This document shows positions 16,317 through 24,806 of a stretch of DNA of 38,994 bases, one piece after another. The notes under the pieces are model-generated. The model saw only the letters and a list, made by a program, of their open reading frames with translations, made no database searches and was not told the origin of the DNA. The stretch spans positions 1 through 38,994 of the forward strand of contig CAJKOW010000014.1 in the NCBI GenBank assembly GCA_905201685.1. Reading direction: 5' to 3'. How positions within the stretch are numbered: position 1 is the stretch's first letter; each line of letters begins with the position of its first letter. Source of the stretch: an uncultured Bacteroides sp. (GTDB lineage: Bacteria > Bacteroidota > Bacteroidia > Bacteroidales > Bacteroidaceae). A program made the translations under genes and the position numbers.

Positions 16317-17228
16317 TTACCGGTCCACCTCCTTTTTCTTCCGGAACACATAGATCATCGAGCTGCTCCGTTCCTTCCTAACCAACGAACTGAACCACGC
16401 CAGCACACCCGTCAGCATGCCACGCACAAAGGCGCACGAATGACGCATGTGCTTCTCGGTCAGCATAGATACATAGAAAGCATCAAAAGGCATCGGATGA
16501 CGTTCCGCCATGATAAAGCCGTGCCGGGCAGCCAATCGATGAATCGTGGAAGGCGTAAAGTGCCACAAGTGCCGGGGCACATCGTAAGCCGCCCAGTAAG
16601 CACCGTATTTTCGCGCATCGTACGACGAACAGTTAGGTACAGCCACTATCAGCACCCCTTTTTCGGTCAGCAGCGAATAGAGTCGCTCCCACGTCTCGTT
16701 CAGATGTTCCAGATGCTCCATCACGTGCCACAGGGTAATCACGTCGAACGAGGCAGGTGCATAGTCGGGCAACGCCGTGTCAGGCTTCACCTCCAAGCCG
16801 AAATGCTCTTTGGCAAACTTCCGCGCACCCTCGTTTTTCTCCACAGCCTCCACCTGCCAGCCCTTTCGGCGCATGGTGTCGGCAAAGTAACCGGTACCCG
16901 TACCGATGTCCAACAGACGGCCTTCGCGCCGGTGTGCCTCGTGCATCACCAGACGTGCCTTCCGCTTCAGCATATAGCTGCGTACCCAGTGATAGACCGA
17001 GTTCACCGCACCTTTCCGCGTATCCGAATGCGAAATGTAGTCGGGCGTCTCATAATAGCGACCTATCTCCGCTTCGGCAGGGAAATCCTGCGTCATCAGA
17101 AAACCGCAGTCACGGCAACGACACAGATGGAACATCTCACCCGAAGCATAATGATCCACGCACGTCAACGCACGTTCCAACTGCGTACTGCCACATACCG
17201 GACATGATTTTATAGTGATTTTATTCAT
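16317..17228 (-). CDS. Class I SAM-dependent methyltransferase with N-terminal zinc-finger-like motif
   Basis: A 303-residue protein. The N-terminus has two CxxC pairs (Cys9/Cys12 and Cys38/Cys41) likely to bind zinc. The SAM-binding motif I is LLDIGTGTGYFA at 105-116, and a later DVITLWHVMEHLEHL matches the post-I acidic region of family 11/12 methyltransferases. Similar proteins methylate sugars or small molecules, but the substrate here is unknown. The start at 17228 (MNKITIKSCPVCG) is preferred over 17303 because the extra 25 residues have no family resemblance. It ends 31 nt before ftsX and could be cotranscribed with it. Confidence 0.88.
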   Translation of the reverse strand: MNKITIKSCPVCGSTQLERALTCVDHYASGEMFHLCRCRDCGFLMTQDFPAEAEIGRYYETPDYISHSDTRKGAVNSVYHWVRSYMLKRKARLVMHEAHRREGRLLDIGTGTGYFADTMRRKGWQVEAVEKNEGARKFAKEHFGLEVKPDTALPDYAPASFDVITLWHVMEHLEHLNETWERLYSLLTEKGVLIVAVPNCSSYDARKYGAYWAAYDVPRHLWHFTPSTIHRLAARHGFIMAERHPMPFDAFYVSMLTEKHMRHSCAFVRGMLTGVLAWFSSLVRKERSSSMIYVFRKKKEVDR

Positions 17229-17550
17229 CAGACGTTCTACCAAATAACCATGCACCCCGAACCGTTGGGCTGCAATACACCTAAATATGGTGCAAAATAA
17301 CAAATAAAAAGTGATTTACGGGGTATCTGTTAAGGAGATTTAAGGATAATGTAATTCCACCGTCACGCCCGATTCCATTCCGTCCAAGCCGTAGCAGTTG
17401 TGGCTTTCCTTCTCTATTCCCAATGCGATAAGAAAAGAAAGCCGGCAAACACGCATGAGATGCTTCAACTCTGTACCACTCCGTTCAACATGACGGAATG
17501 AAAAACGGCATCCAAATTGGCTCGATTTTCGGAAAAAACGAGTAAAATAT

Positions 17551-17572
17551 CCTGTTAAAACAGGCTGTTTTA
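17551..17572. promoter_or_regulatory. Overlapping palindromes, candidate operator
   Basis: CCTGTT/AACAGG (17551-17564) overlaps a second palindrome, TAAAACAG/CTGTTTTA around a single central G (17556-17572). Such dyad symmetry 5' of a regulator gene could be a protein-binding site. There is no adjacent T-tract that would make it a terminator. Confidence 0.4.
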
Positions 17573-17769
17573 GCCCCAAAATACCGACGAAAAAAGCTAA
17601 AATTTGACCTGTTTAATCAAGCCAATACTTCCGAGCAGAATCCATGTAACAGAAGATTTAATGGCAAAAATTTAACTCCGTTAACCAAAAGTTACCTTTT
17701 TTTTGATGTTACGTTACGTAGTCAAAGCTTTATGATACACTTTTATGCGGTGATACGAATGCAAATGTG

Positions 17770-17777
17770 TAATTTTG
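17770..17777 (+). promoter_or_regulatory. Candidate -7 element of the AraC-type gene
   Basis: TAATTTTG fits TAnnTTTG and lies 29 nt upstream of the chosen ATG. No good -33 TTTG is present at 19-21 nt, which suggests a weak or activated promoter. Confidence 0.5.
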
Positions 17778-17806
17778 GAGTATTACTTAAACCAATATGT
17801 TATACC

Positions 17807-18670
17807 ATGAAAAAAATTGATATTTTCCATCCGCTGACCCTTAGCGTCGGATTGGCTGTTCACAATGCCGACTGGAACTGGCAAAATGTCACCAGTCCCT
17901 TTACACGAATCTATTATGTAACCAAAGGGAGTGCTAAAATCATCCTTCCCTCCGGAGAGTATCAACTACGCCCCAACCACATGTACATGATACCTTCTTT
18001 CACCCTCCACAGCTACAGCTGCGATGACCATTTCGAACATTATTATATACACGTTTACGAGAAACTGGAGTTTGAGTCAAGTTTCATGGACGACTACAAT
18101 TTCCCTGTCGAAGTGAAGGGCGAGCCCATCGATCTGGAACTGATCGAACGGCTAAGTAACCTGAACCCGTCGATGACGCTGCCCAAGTCCGATCCCCGCT
18201 CCTACAACAACGATCTGATGTTGTCGGAATACATCACGCGCAACGAACAGCGCGACATCACCCTGAAGTTGGAATCCCGCGGCATCCTCTTCCAGATCAT
18301 CGCCAAATTCCTGCGTGAGGCTACACCCAAAGAGGACGACATCGACAACCGCATCAAAAAGACCCTGATCATGATTCAGCAGAACCTGAACAAGAAAATC
18401 AGTGTGGAAGACCTCGCCAAAGAAGCCTGCCTGTGCAAAGGCTACTTCACCCGCCTGTTCAAGGAAAAGATGAAGACCCTGCCTACCCACTACATCCTTC
18501 AGCGCAAAATCGAGCGGGCACAGCAGATGCTGACCGTCAAAGGTATGTCCATCCGCGACGTAGCAGCCGAATTGGGATACGACGACTGCTCCCACTTCAT
18601 TCTGATGTTCAAACGCGAAACCGGAATCACCCCGCAGGAATTCAAGATAAGCACAGCCAACACACATTAA
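17807..18670 (+). CDS. AraC-family transcriptional regulator
   Basis: A 287-residue regulator, the only recognised plus-strand gene in the window. The N-terminal ~110 residues look like a cupin ligand-binding domain (RIYYVTKGSAKIILPSGEYQL, then PNHMYMIPSFTLHSY). The C-terminal ~95 residues hold two helix-turn-helix motifs, ISVEDLAKEACLCKGYFTRLF and SIRDVAAELGYDDCSHFILMF, followed by the usual RETGITPQEFK. The start at 17807 (MKKIDIFHP) is favoured over 17732, since the upstream residues would cover the probable -7 element. The ligand is likely a sugar or small metabolite. Targets are unknown; the neighbouring plug protein gene and the PUL are candidates. Confidence 0.93.
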   Translation: MKKIDIFHPLTLSVGLAVHNADWNWQNVTSPFTRIYYVTKGSAKIILPSGEYQLRPNHMYMIPSFTLHSYSCDDHFEHYYIHVYEKLEFESSFMDDYNFPVEVKGEPIDLELIERLSNLNPSMTLPKSDPRSYNNDLMLSEYITRNEQRDITLKLESRGILFQIIAKFLREATPKEDDIDNRIKKTLIMIQQNLNKKISVEDLAKEACLCKGYFTRLFKEKMKTLPTHYILQRKIERAQQMLTVKGMSIRDVAAELGYDDCSHFILMFKRETGITPQEFKISTANTH

Positions 18671-18733
18671 ACATAAAGGTGTGCAAAGGCAGAGCCTGAA
18701 AGTTCAGACCTGCTGTAGCACACTCCCCTGTTA

Positions 18734-18800
18734 TTTCCCCAGTCAGGAAACGTAAATTCCCCAGTCAGGGAATGGCAATTTCCTGACTGGGGAATTCTTT
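18734..18800 (+). terminator. Strong terminator hairpin of the AraC-type gene, with an extra half-copy
   Basis: A perfect 15-bp stem (18755-18769 with 18782-18796) encloses a 12-nt loop and is followed on the plus strand by CTTTTTCTCTC. It lies 85 nt past the regulator stop. A further direct copy of the left arm (18734-18750, TTCCCCAGTCAGG core) stands just before it and could pair with the same right arm. The minus-strand T-tract is poor, so termination of the convergent gene is less certain. Confidence 0.8.
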
Positions 18801-18828
18801 TTCTCTCTCTGTTATGAGGCTCAAACGG

Positions 18829-21462
18829 TCATTCGGGAAGCATCGACGAACTGGAAGAAATAATCACGCCGTTCTTGCATACACCTTCCACCACTACCCG
18901 GTAATCGACCGGCGAATCGGCTGCATAAAATTCCACGTGTGCCCGGCCCTCGGCATCGGCCACTACCGACGGATTCCAATAAATGGTCGAACGCAAGTCG
19001 CGCGAACGCGATTCCAGCTTCTCCTTCGTGTCGTACACCGGCGAATAGAATTCCACCGACTGCTGATAGCCTAAGGGGGTCACAATACCCATGTTCTTGT
19101 TCAGTCTATTCTTCTCGACAAACCCTTTCTTGGTCGTGATGACAATGGCTCCTGACTGGGCACGTGCCCCGAAAACAGGACCTACGGTAGCAGGGGGCGA
19201 AAAGAACATATCGGATATATTATCTACATCCAACCTGTCAAAATCAAAATTTTCTTCGGGAATGTTATCAAGCAGCACCATCGGAGTTCCTCCTCTATAC
19301 TTCACCTCATTCGTACCGCTCACCGTCAGTCCGGGCAACCTACGTACCATGTCGAGCACAGAGATAAAGTGTCCCTTATCCACATCCTCCGCCGTAAGGA
19401 CCTTCGACGTTGACACCGAATAGTAAGGCGAAGTGGTTGCCACTTCCGGCTTTCTTCGGGCGGTAATCAGCACTTCCGACAGGTTATAGACCCTCATTCC
19501 GTTCTCAAGGGTGTACTTCATGTCCATCTTCTGCACATAGTTGTGCTCCACTGCCAGTTCCTGACGTGGAGCCAGAAGCTTCAGATCGGGCTGAGGAAAC
19601 GCCCTGCACGAATCCAGCGTGATAAACAGGTTGCGCGAACCTTTCTTCCTCAAAGCCTGTATAATGTATTTTGTGTTCTCAGGATATTCCAGCCGGTCGA
19701 AGCGGAATATTCCTTCTGTGTTGGGTTTGGTCAACTCAGTTCCTATCACCGAGTCGTTTAGGGCAATCAGCGAGATATTGGCATCCTTCAAAGCCGAGAA
19801 GTAACCTTCCGCTTTTCCGGTCACCACGTCACCCAGTTCCACCGGATAGGGCAGTGTTTCGGTGATATGCCCTTTCAGAATTTCCGGCACGTTGTACCGG
19901 CGCCATCCCTGCGTCATCATCAGCACGTCCAGGTTGTATTCGGTCTTCCGGTCGTTCTTCAGGTAGCTGGCAGGTTGCTCAATGTAGCCTTTCAGTTCCG
20001 ATGTCAGCAACAGGGTCGAAAGGATGTTCGAAGTCGTGTCGGGCTTCACGTCCGCCTTGTCCACCACCGACATCGAGAAGTTACCTTCCAGCGGATTGCC
20101 ATATACATCCTTCAGGTTCAGGTCGAGCACCACCTTCTGACGCGGAGTGTAATCGGGTCGGTCGGGATTCAGCGCCACAGCCGCCGTCGCATTGTCCTGC
20201 CGCGAAAATACTAAGCGCTCGCTCAGGATGTTGCTGTTTTCGTCTATCAGGATAAAGTGCACAATGCCTGCCGGGAAGAATCCCCGCTCAAAGTCGATAT
20301 AGCTTCGACTGTTGTCCCACGGCTGGGCATAAAGCACCAATCCGCGCAACTGGGCCACCAACGTCAGGTTCTGTCGGTTTGCATTGAGAGGCGAACGGTT
20401 CAGACTGACGCGCAACACGTCGTTGCGCCACAGGGTGTTGACGGCAACGGCCTGCTCCGAAGCGGCAGGCAGTTCAAACTCCTTCTCTACCCCGTTGCGG
20501 GTCTTGCAATGGGCAACATAACGTTTCCCGGGCAGGCAGTTCAGCGTAAAGCTGCCCATACCCAAGTGCGTACTGCGGAAAGCTGTGCACACCTTTCCTT
20601 CCTCGTCCTTCACCTCGCCTTCCACGTCCACCGACAGTCCGTCGGTACCGATGGCCTTGAATGCGATTTTGGATGGAGAAGAAAGAACGGCCGTTCCGCC
20701 TTCGGGAAAGAATGTCACGCTGAAGTCGGCATCATCGAAAGGCAACGACAGATAGCGTTCGGCTATTTTATTATTATAAATGGTCTGTAACAGATATGTT
20801 CGGGATTTATTGACTTCTTTTTCTTTAAACGTATATTCAGCCACTCCGTTTTTGAATTTCAGACGATCGCCCTTTCCATCCGGATCACCATCGGCAAAAA
20901 CGAGTACCTGCTGCGGCACGATTGTGTCTGTTTCGTCTGCCTCGGTCGAAAAATAAATGTTGGTTTTCAGGTCTTTCCCATGTTCCGTAATCACTACGTG
21001 AGGTTTCAGTTCCTGCGAAGCGGGTGTCGAGATGAACACCGACTTGTGTGCAAAATAGTCTTCACCGATGTTTCGCATAAACTGGGTATAGGCTCGGATG
21101 GTGTAATTTCCTTCCGGCTGCTCCTCATCAATGTCGAGATAGCCGCCGAAACTTCCTTTGTCGTCGGGCCGTATCTTGATGCGTCTCACCAAACTCCCCG
21201 TAGGAGCTGTCAGTTCCACATACACGTAACGGCTTGCATTGGCCTGAACCAGTGTCAGTGCATCCACTACATGCACCCTGAACCACACCCGCTCTCCGGA
21301 CAGATACACACTCCGATCGGTATGTATGCTCATCTTCTCCTGTGGGAAGTACGACAGTTCGCGCTCGAAATAACGAACAATCGAATCCGGCACCACCTGC
21401 CGGGCGTTGATATCCGTCACAAATACCAATACCAGAAAGAATGCAGAAATAATTGCTCTCAT
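18829..21462 (-). CDS. Secreted macroglobulin-like protein with TonB-receptor plug domain
   Basis: An 877-residue exported protein with a signal peptide ending near NARQ at residue 20. Residues ~42-140 (EKMSIHTDRSVYLSGERVWF and following) resemble the MG2 domain of alpha-2-macroglobulins. Several beta-sandwich stretches follow, including a second beginning near 425 (PDYTPRQKVVLDLNLKDVYGNP). Residues ~683-775 resemble a TonB-dependent receptor plug (SVLDMVRRLPGLTV, RGGTPMVLLDNIP, GAIVITTKKGF). No 22-strand barrel follows; the remaining ~100 residues are another short beta domain. This arrangement is seen in Bacteroidetes proteins usually left as hypothetical. It may be an outer-membrane partner in protein or polymer handling; the role is unknown. 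Confidence 0.8.
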   Translation of the reverse strand: MRAIISAFFLVLVFVTDINARQVVPDSIVRYFERELSYFPQEKMSIHTDRSVYLSGERVWFRVHVVDALTLVQANASRYVYVELTAPTGSLVRRIKIRPDDKGSFGGYLDIDEEQPEGNYTIRAYTQFMRNIGEDYFAHKSVFISTPASQELKPHVVITEHGKDLKTNIYFSTEADETDTIVPQQVLVFADGDPDGKGDRLKFKNGVAEYTFKEKEVNKSRTYLLQTIYNNKIAERYLSLPFDDADFSVTFFPEGGTAVLSSPSKIAFKAIGTDGLSVDVEGEVKDEEGKVCTAFRSTHLGMGSFTLNCLPGKRYVAHCKTRNGVEKEFELPAASEQAVAVNTLWRNDVLRVSLNRSPLNANRQNLTLVAQLRGLVLYAQPWDNSRSYIDFERGFFPAGIVHFILIDENSNILSERLVFSRQDNATAAVALNPDRPDYTPRQKVVLDLNLKDVYGNPLEGNFSMSVVDKADVKPDTTSNILSTLLLTSELKGYIEQPASYLKNDRKTEYNLDVLMMTQGWRRYNVPEILKGHITETLPYPVELGDVVTGKAEGYFSALKDANISLIALNDSVIGTELTKPNTEGIFRFDRLEYPENTKYIIQALRKKGSRNLFITLDSCRAFPQPDLKLLAPRQELAVEHNYVQKMDMKYTLENGMRVYNLSEVLITARRKPEVATTSPYYSVSTSKVLTAEDVDKGHFISVLDMVRRLPGLTVSGTNEVKYRGGTPMVLLDNIPEENFDFDRLDVDNISDMFFSPPATVGPVFGARAQSGAIVITTKKGFVEKNRLNKNMGIVTPLGYQQSVEFYSPVYDTKEKLESRSRDLRSTIYWNPSVVADAEGRAHVEFYAADSPVDYRVVVEGVCKNGVIISSSSSMLPE

Positions 21463-21796
21463 GTGAAAAAATAAGTTTAGTCCTACAATCCGTGAATTAG
21501 TCAGAATAAAATCCAGATCTTCAAACTCAAGAGCTCAAAAAAAGGGAAAGAATGCCCAACAGAAAAAAATACTTCGTTTTCATAATCACATATTATTTTA
21601 AGGTTTTACAAAAGTTCACTTTGTCGGATCAGGTAATCCGACGCATCCTAAAAACAAACAATCGTATCCGGCACTACCTGCCGCGTGTTTATAATCGTCA
21701 TAAACACGCCAACAGCAAATGTAGTGCAGATACGATTGCTCTCATCTTAAAAAAGGGTAATAATAAACGTATAATGTACTAATACCTATCCTATGG
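21463..21796. other. Intergenic region with a gene remnant
   Basis: This 334-bp stretch has no functional gene. It holds the decayed 5' copy of the plug-protein gene (21657-21745) and a 7-bp hairpin (21623-21629 with 21636-21642) with a 6-nt loop and no T-tract. No clear promoter was found for the plug-protein gene. Confidence 0.6.
21657..21745 (-). pseudogene. Decayed duplicate of the 5' end of the plug-protein gene
   Basis: About 89 bp match the first ~90 bp of the 877-residue gene at roughly 75-80% identity by eye. The remnant reads MRAIVSALHLLLACL and then stops. After a +2-nt shift it continues as TRQVVPDTIV, against MRAIISAFFLVLVF and ARQVVPDSIV in the intact gene. Similarity fades just past this point. 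It looks like a relic of a tandem duplication or a recombination scar. Confidence 0.75.
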
Positions 21797-22723
21797 TCAA
21801 TTGTCGTAAACGCGATGCTCCTCCATCCAGTCGGTAATCTCGCGCAACTCATCGTCGCCCTGACGGTCTTTGTAGAGGAAGCCACGGGTAATGTATTCAC
21901 GTCCGCCGTCTCTGAACTTGTACCACAGGTCGTAAACCTCCATGTCCTCGTAGTACGTACCGCCACCTTCTATCAGGTCGAACTGATCCCAAGGCTTCAG
22001 CGTCAACGAGTTGTCCTCGTTCACCGTGATGTTGAAGCAGTAACCCGGACGGTAGTCCGTAGCACCCTTCGTCCACTCGTTCTTCTGGTGATAAACGCGT
22101 ACCGTGTTTCCGTCAACAACGGCCTGTGCATTACGGTTGGTCTTGTAAATGACAGAGTCTCTCAGGTTATCCAAGGGCTTGATGACACCGTCCATGTAGT
22201 ACAGTCCGGAATACTTGTTCATCAGGTTCAGACGAATCTTTACCACAGTATCTTCCTCAGACTTGGCAAACTGCGAAACCGATTCCAACTTCAGGGCAAT
22301 CATGTAGAGCGAATCGATGTGCAAGGTCGAAGGATCGATCAGAATGGGATAGGTGCCATACACATCCCCTTTCTTCACCACCACGTTCTCCTGAGGGAAG
22401 GAGTAAATTCCTGCCCCCGGATTGCGATAATGGATATCGTCGGAACCTAATTCCTTGTTGTTGTAGGCATCTACGCTCTCGGGCGATTCAACGATGGTAG
22501 CCACTACGTCGCTCGGTGTGGCAAGCGAACCGCTCACTGCCACCGACGCATAAATGGTGTCAACATCGTAACCGATGTTCAGGCTACGGTTGATCATCAC
22601 TTCACCGGCACCTACCAAATATACCGATCTCGGATACTGTTCCTCCTCCATAGGTATTCTATTGTCGCATCCGACCATGCTTGCTGCTAACAGCACAGCC
22701 GATAAAAAAGCCAATTTTTTCAT
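21797..22723 (-). CDS. DUF1735/DUF4361 surface lipoprotein of the PUL
   Basis: A 308-residue lipoprotein; the lipobox SMVGC places the acylated Cys at residue 19. The N-terminal part (about 30-160: VYLVGAGEVMINRSLNIGYD, SDVVATIVESPESVDAYN) matches DUF1735, a fibronectin-like domain of Bacteroides surface proteins. The C-terminal part (from about SGLYYMDGVIKPL) resembles DUF4361. Proteins like this encoded after susD are usually surface glycan-binding proteins. It follows susD by 40 nt and is probably the last gene of the susCD operon, since 334 bp separate it from the next gene. Confidence 0.87.
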   Translation of the reverse strand: MKKLAFLSAVLLAASMVGCDNRIPMEEEQYPRSVYLVGAGEVMINRSLNIGYDVDTIYASVAVSGSLATPSDVVATIVESPESVDAYNNKELGSDDIHYRNPGAGIYSFPQENVVVKKGDVYGTYPILIDPSTLHIDSLYMIALKLESVSQFAKSEEDTVVKIRLNLMNKYSGLYYMDGVIKPLDNLRDSVIYKTNRNAQAVVDGNTVRVYHQKNEWTKGATDYRPGYCFNITVNEDNSLTLKPWDQFDLIEGGGTYYEDMEVYDLWYKFRDGGREYITRGFLYKDRQGDDELREITDWMEEHRVYDN

Positions 22724-22763
22724 ATCTAATTTTCTGTATTTGTCACACTATTAATATTGTTAA

Positions 22764-24788
22764 TTACCAGCCCGGATTCTGTACTAACTTACCGTTTCTC
22801 TGCAGTACGTTTCTCTCCAAAGGCCACAGGTACATCTTGTTGTTGAATACACGGTTCATGGTCTTCTCGGTGCTCCATACGCGCTCGGTATAGAACTGAC
22901 CGCGCTGAGCCGAGGTAGCGCTGACGTCGAGGCCTCTTACCGGTCTGTTGTAAGCATCGTTAGCATCCTTCCAACGGCGCAAATCCCAATAGCGGTGTCC
23001 CTCGAAGGCAAACTCTATCTGATACTCGTGTTTGATGATCTTGCGCATGTTGTCGCGGTCCTGAGCATCGGCAGCCGTAATGCCCGGCTGTCCGGCACGG
23101 TAACGGATCATGTTGAAGTACTTCACCATTTCGTCCACGTTGCGCGATACGGTGATGCCGCTCGCCTCGTCGGTGTACGAACCATCCATTTCGTTCATCG
23201 CCTCCACATAGCCCAGCAACACTTCGGCATAGCGGATCACCGGGAAAGTCTTGGCCTTAACCGTACCATTCCACCAGATACAGTCATCCTGATGTATCCA
23301 CTTACGGCAAGTGTAACCTGTACGGTTGTGATAATCACTGTTATTCAAATCGGAAGCCGAACCACCACTGTAGTAATCGCACACATAGTTATGGGTGCCG
23401 GCACTGGCATCGCGGTGCGACATAAAGGGCCATACACAGGCATTGAAGCCAATAGTAGCATAGAAACGCGGCTCGCGGTTCCAGTCACGGTGGGCACACT
23501 GTTCGGAAACCTGATAATCGGACGCGAAGGTCAGACCCTGTCCGATGGGATCGCCGGATTTTTCGGCATCGGTCGCTTCGCTGAATGGACGACCGTCGGC
23601 CATACGATACTCGTCAATCATGTCCAACGTCACACTGAAGGTAGCATTTCCACCCAACTTGGCAGGCAAAATCAGACGATAATCTCCGTTAAACCAACCA
23701 TTAGTACCGGCTGCTGGCAGACTAGGATAATACAAAATGTATTCTTTCACCTGATAAGGTTGATATGTACCATCAAACAACGTCTTGTAAGACTTGTAGG
23801 GATCAATATTCCCGGCTCCGTCAGGATAGTCTGCACTGGATACGGTGCTGGGCAATGGCAAAGTACCTGTACCCAACGTATTCACAATCTTATCCACGAT
23901 ATTAAGTTCATATTTACCCGTGTCGATAACACGCTTGAACGAAGCGGCAGCCTTTCCCCACTTGCTGTTATCTACTTCCTGAGAGATGAAATATTCACCC
24001 TCTGCTGTCTGCCAATCGGAATAATAGGTATTGCCGTTGAACAGCGGACTGGCAGCATACAGTTGTACACGGGCTTTCAGCGCCATTGCCGCACCGCGGG
24101 TCGGGATATATTGCATTGCCTCGATACGACTATCGGACAAGTATTCGATGGCCATATCCAGGTCGGCACAAACCTTCTCAACACATTCGTCGTACGTAGC
24201 ACGCGGGAACGAAGTTTCGCTACCCTCGGCATCGGTGTCGATCGGAGTGTCGGGCACAAGGACTACCGGACCGTAAAGACGCATCAGATAGAAATAGAAG
24301 TAAGCACGCAGGAAATAGGCACGACCCCGGAAGTCACGCATTTCCATTTCGCTCAGCTCTTCATTTCTGTTAATGTTCTGCAGAACGATGTTTGCCTTAC
24401 GAATTCCCTGGTAACATGTAGACCAAGGATTGAATTTACAATCAGACTCGGTTACCTCATCATAAAGGATGGCATTACCCGGCAACACAAAAGGAATTAT
24501 AGCTTCGTCTGAACCCAAACCGGATGGAAGAGGAGGCGTATATCCCCACTCACTACCCGTCTGAGGAGATTCATCGGGCAACAAAGATGCTGCACCATTG
24601 ATATATTGTTCGGTTCTTTCGCGTGAAAGGAAGATGGAGTCGAGGGTGGTCTGGTCATAGACATACTGCTCGATATCGAGGTAGTTCTCGCAGGAACCCA
24701 TCATCATGCTGGCAGCTGCAAAGGCAACCATCGAAGCCACCTTGCCTACTTGCCAGAATTTTTTCTTATAAATATTAAGATTTACCAT
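22764..24788 (-). CDS. SusD/RagB-like nutrient-binding outer-membrane lipoprotein
   Basis: A 674-residue lipoprotein with lipobox MMGSC (Cys33) and a long, positively charged signal. SusD family features include CYQGIRKANIVLQNINRNEEL near 125-145, GRAYFLRAYFYFYLMRLYGPVVLV near 165-190 (TPR-like helices), and the C-terminal YQIEFAFEGHRYWDLRRW near 605. SusD proteins cap the SusC barrel and capture oligosaccharides at the surface. It starts 18 nt after susC. It is longer than classical SusD (about 550 aa), with inserted loops in the middle region, which is common for complex plant glycans. Confidence 0.96.
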   Translation of the reverse strand: MVNLNIYKKKFWQVGKVASMVAFAAASMMMGSCENYLDIEQYVYDQTTLDSIFLSRERTEQYINGAASLLPDESPQTGSEWGYTPPLPSGLGSDEAIIPFVLPGNAILYDEVTESDCKFNPWSTCYQGIRKANIVLQNINRNEELSEMEMRDFRGRAYFLRAYFYFYLMRLYGPVVLVPDTPIDTDAEGSETSFPRATYDECVEKVCADLDMAIEYLSDSRIEAMQYIPTRGAAMALKARVQLYAASPLFNGNTYYSDWQTAEGEYFISQEVDNSKWGKAAASFKRVIDTGKYELNIVDKIVNTLGTGTLPLPSTVSSADYPDGAGNIDPYKSYKTLFDGTYQPYQVKEYILYYPSLPAAGTNGWFNGDYRLILPAKLGGNATFSVTLDMIDEYRMADGRPFSEATDAEKSGDPIGQGLTFASDYQVSEQCAHRDWNREPRFYATIGFNACVWPFMSHRDASAGTHNYVCDYYSGGSASDLNNSDYHNRTGYTCRKWIHQDDCIWWNGTVKAKTFPVIRYAEVLLGYVEAMNEMDGSYTDEASGITVSRNVDEMVKYFNMIRYRAGQPGITAADAQDRDNMRKIIKHEYQIEFAFEGHRYWDLRRWKDANDAYNRPVRGLDVSATSAQRGQFYTERVWSTEKTMNRVFNNKMYLWPLERNVLQRNGKLVQNPGW

Positions 24789-24806
24789 AAGGCTCTGTTT
24801 CTATGT

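Larger units (their letters stand above)
17229..17806. other. Divergent intergenic region between methyltransferase and AraC regulator
   Basis: This 578-bp stretch has no supportable gene. Frames on both strands are short and unlike known proteins. It contains a pair of overlapping palindromes (17551-17572), a run of eight T near 17697-17704, and a -7-like element just before the regulator (17770-17777). It probably carries promoters for both divergent genes. Confidence 0.6.

Noticed and set aside
17340..17579. 79-codon open frame on the minus strand between the methyltransferase and the AraC gene
   Set aside because: No recognisable features, no start signal, and it overlaps the palindromic region; treated as noncoding.
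22995..24512. 505-codon open frame on the plus strand
   Set aside because: It lies antisense to the SusD gene, has no recognisable motif, and reflects the codon bias of the real gene.
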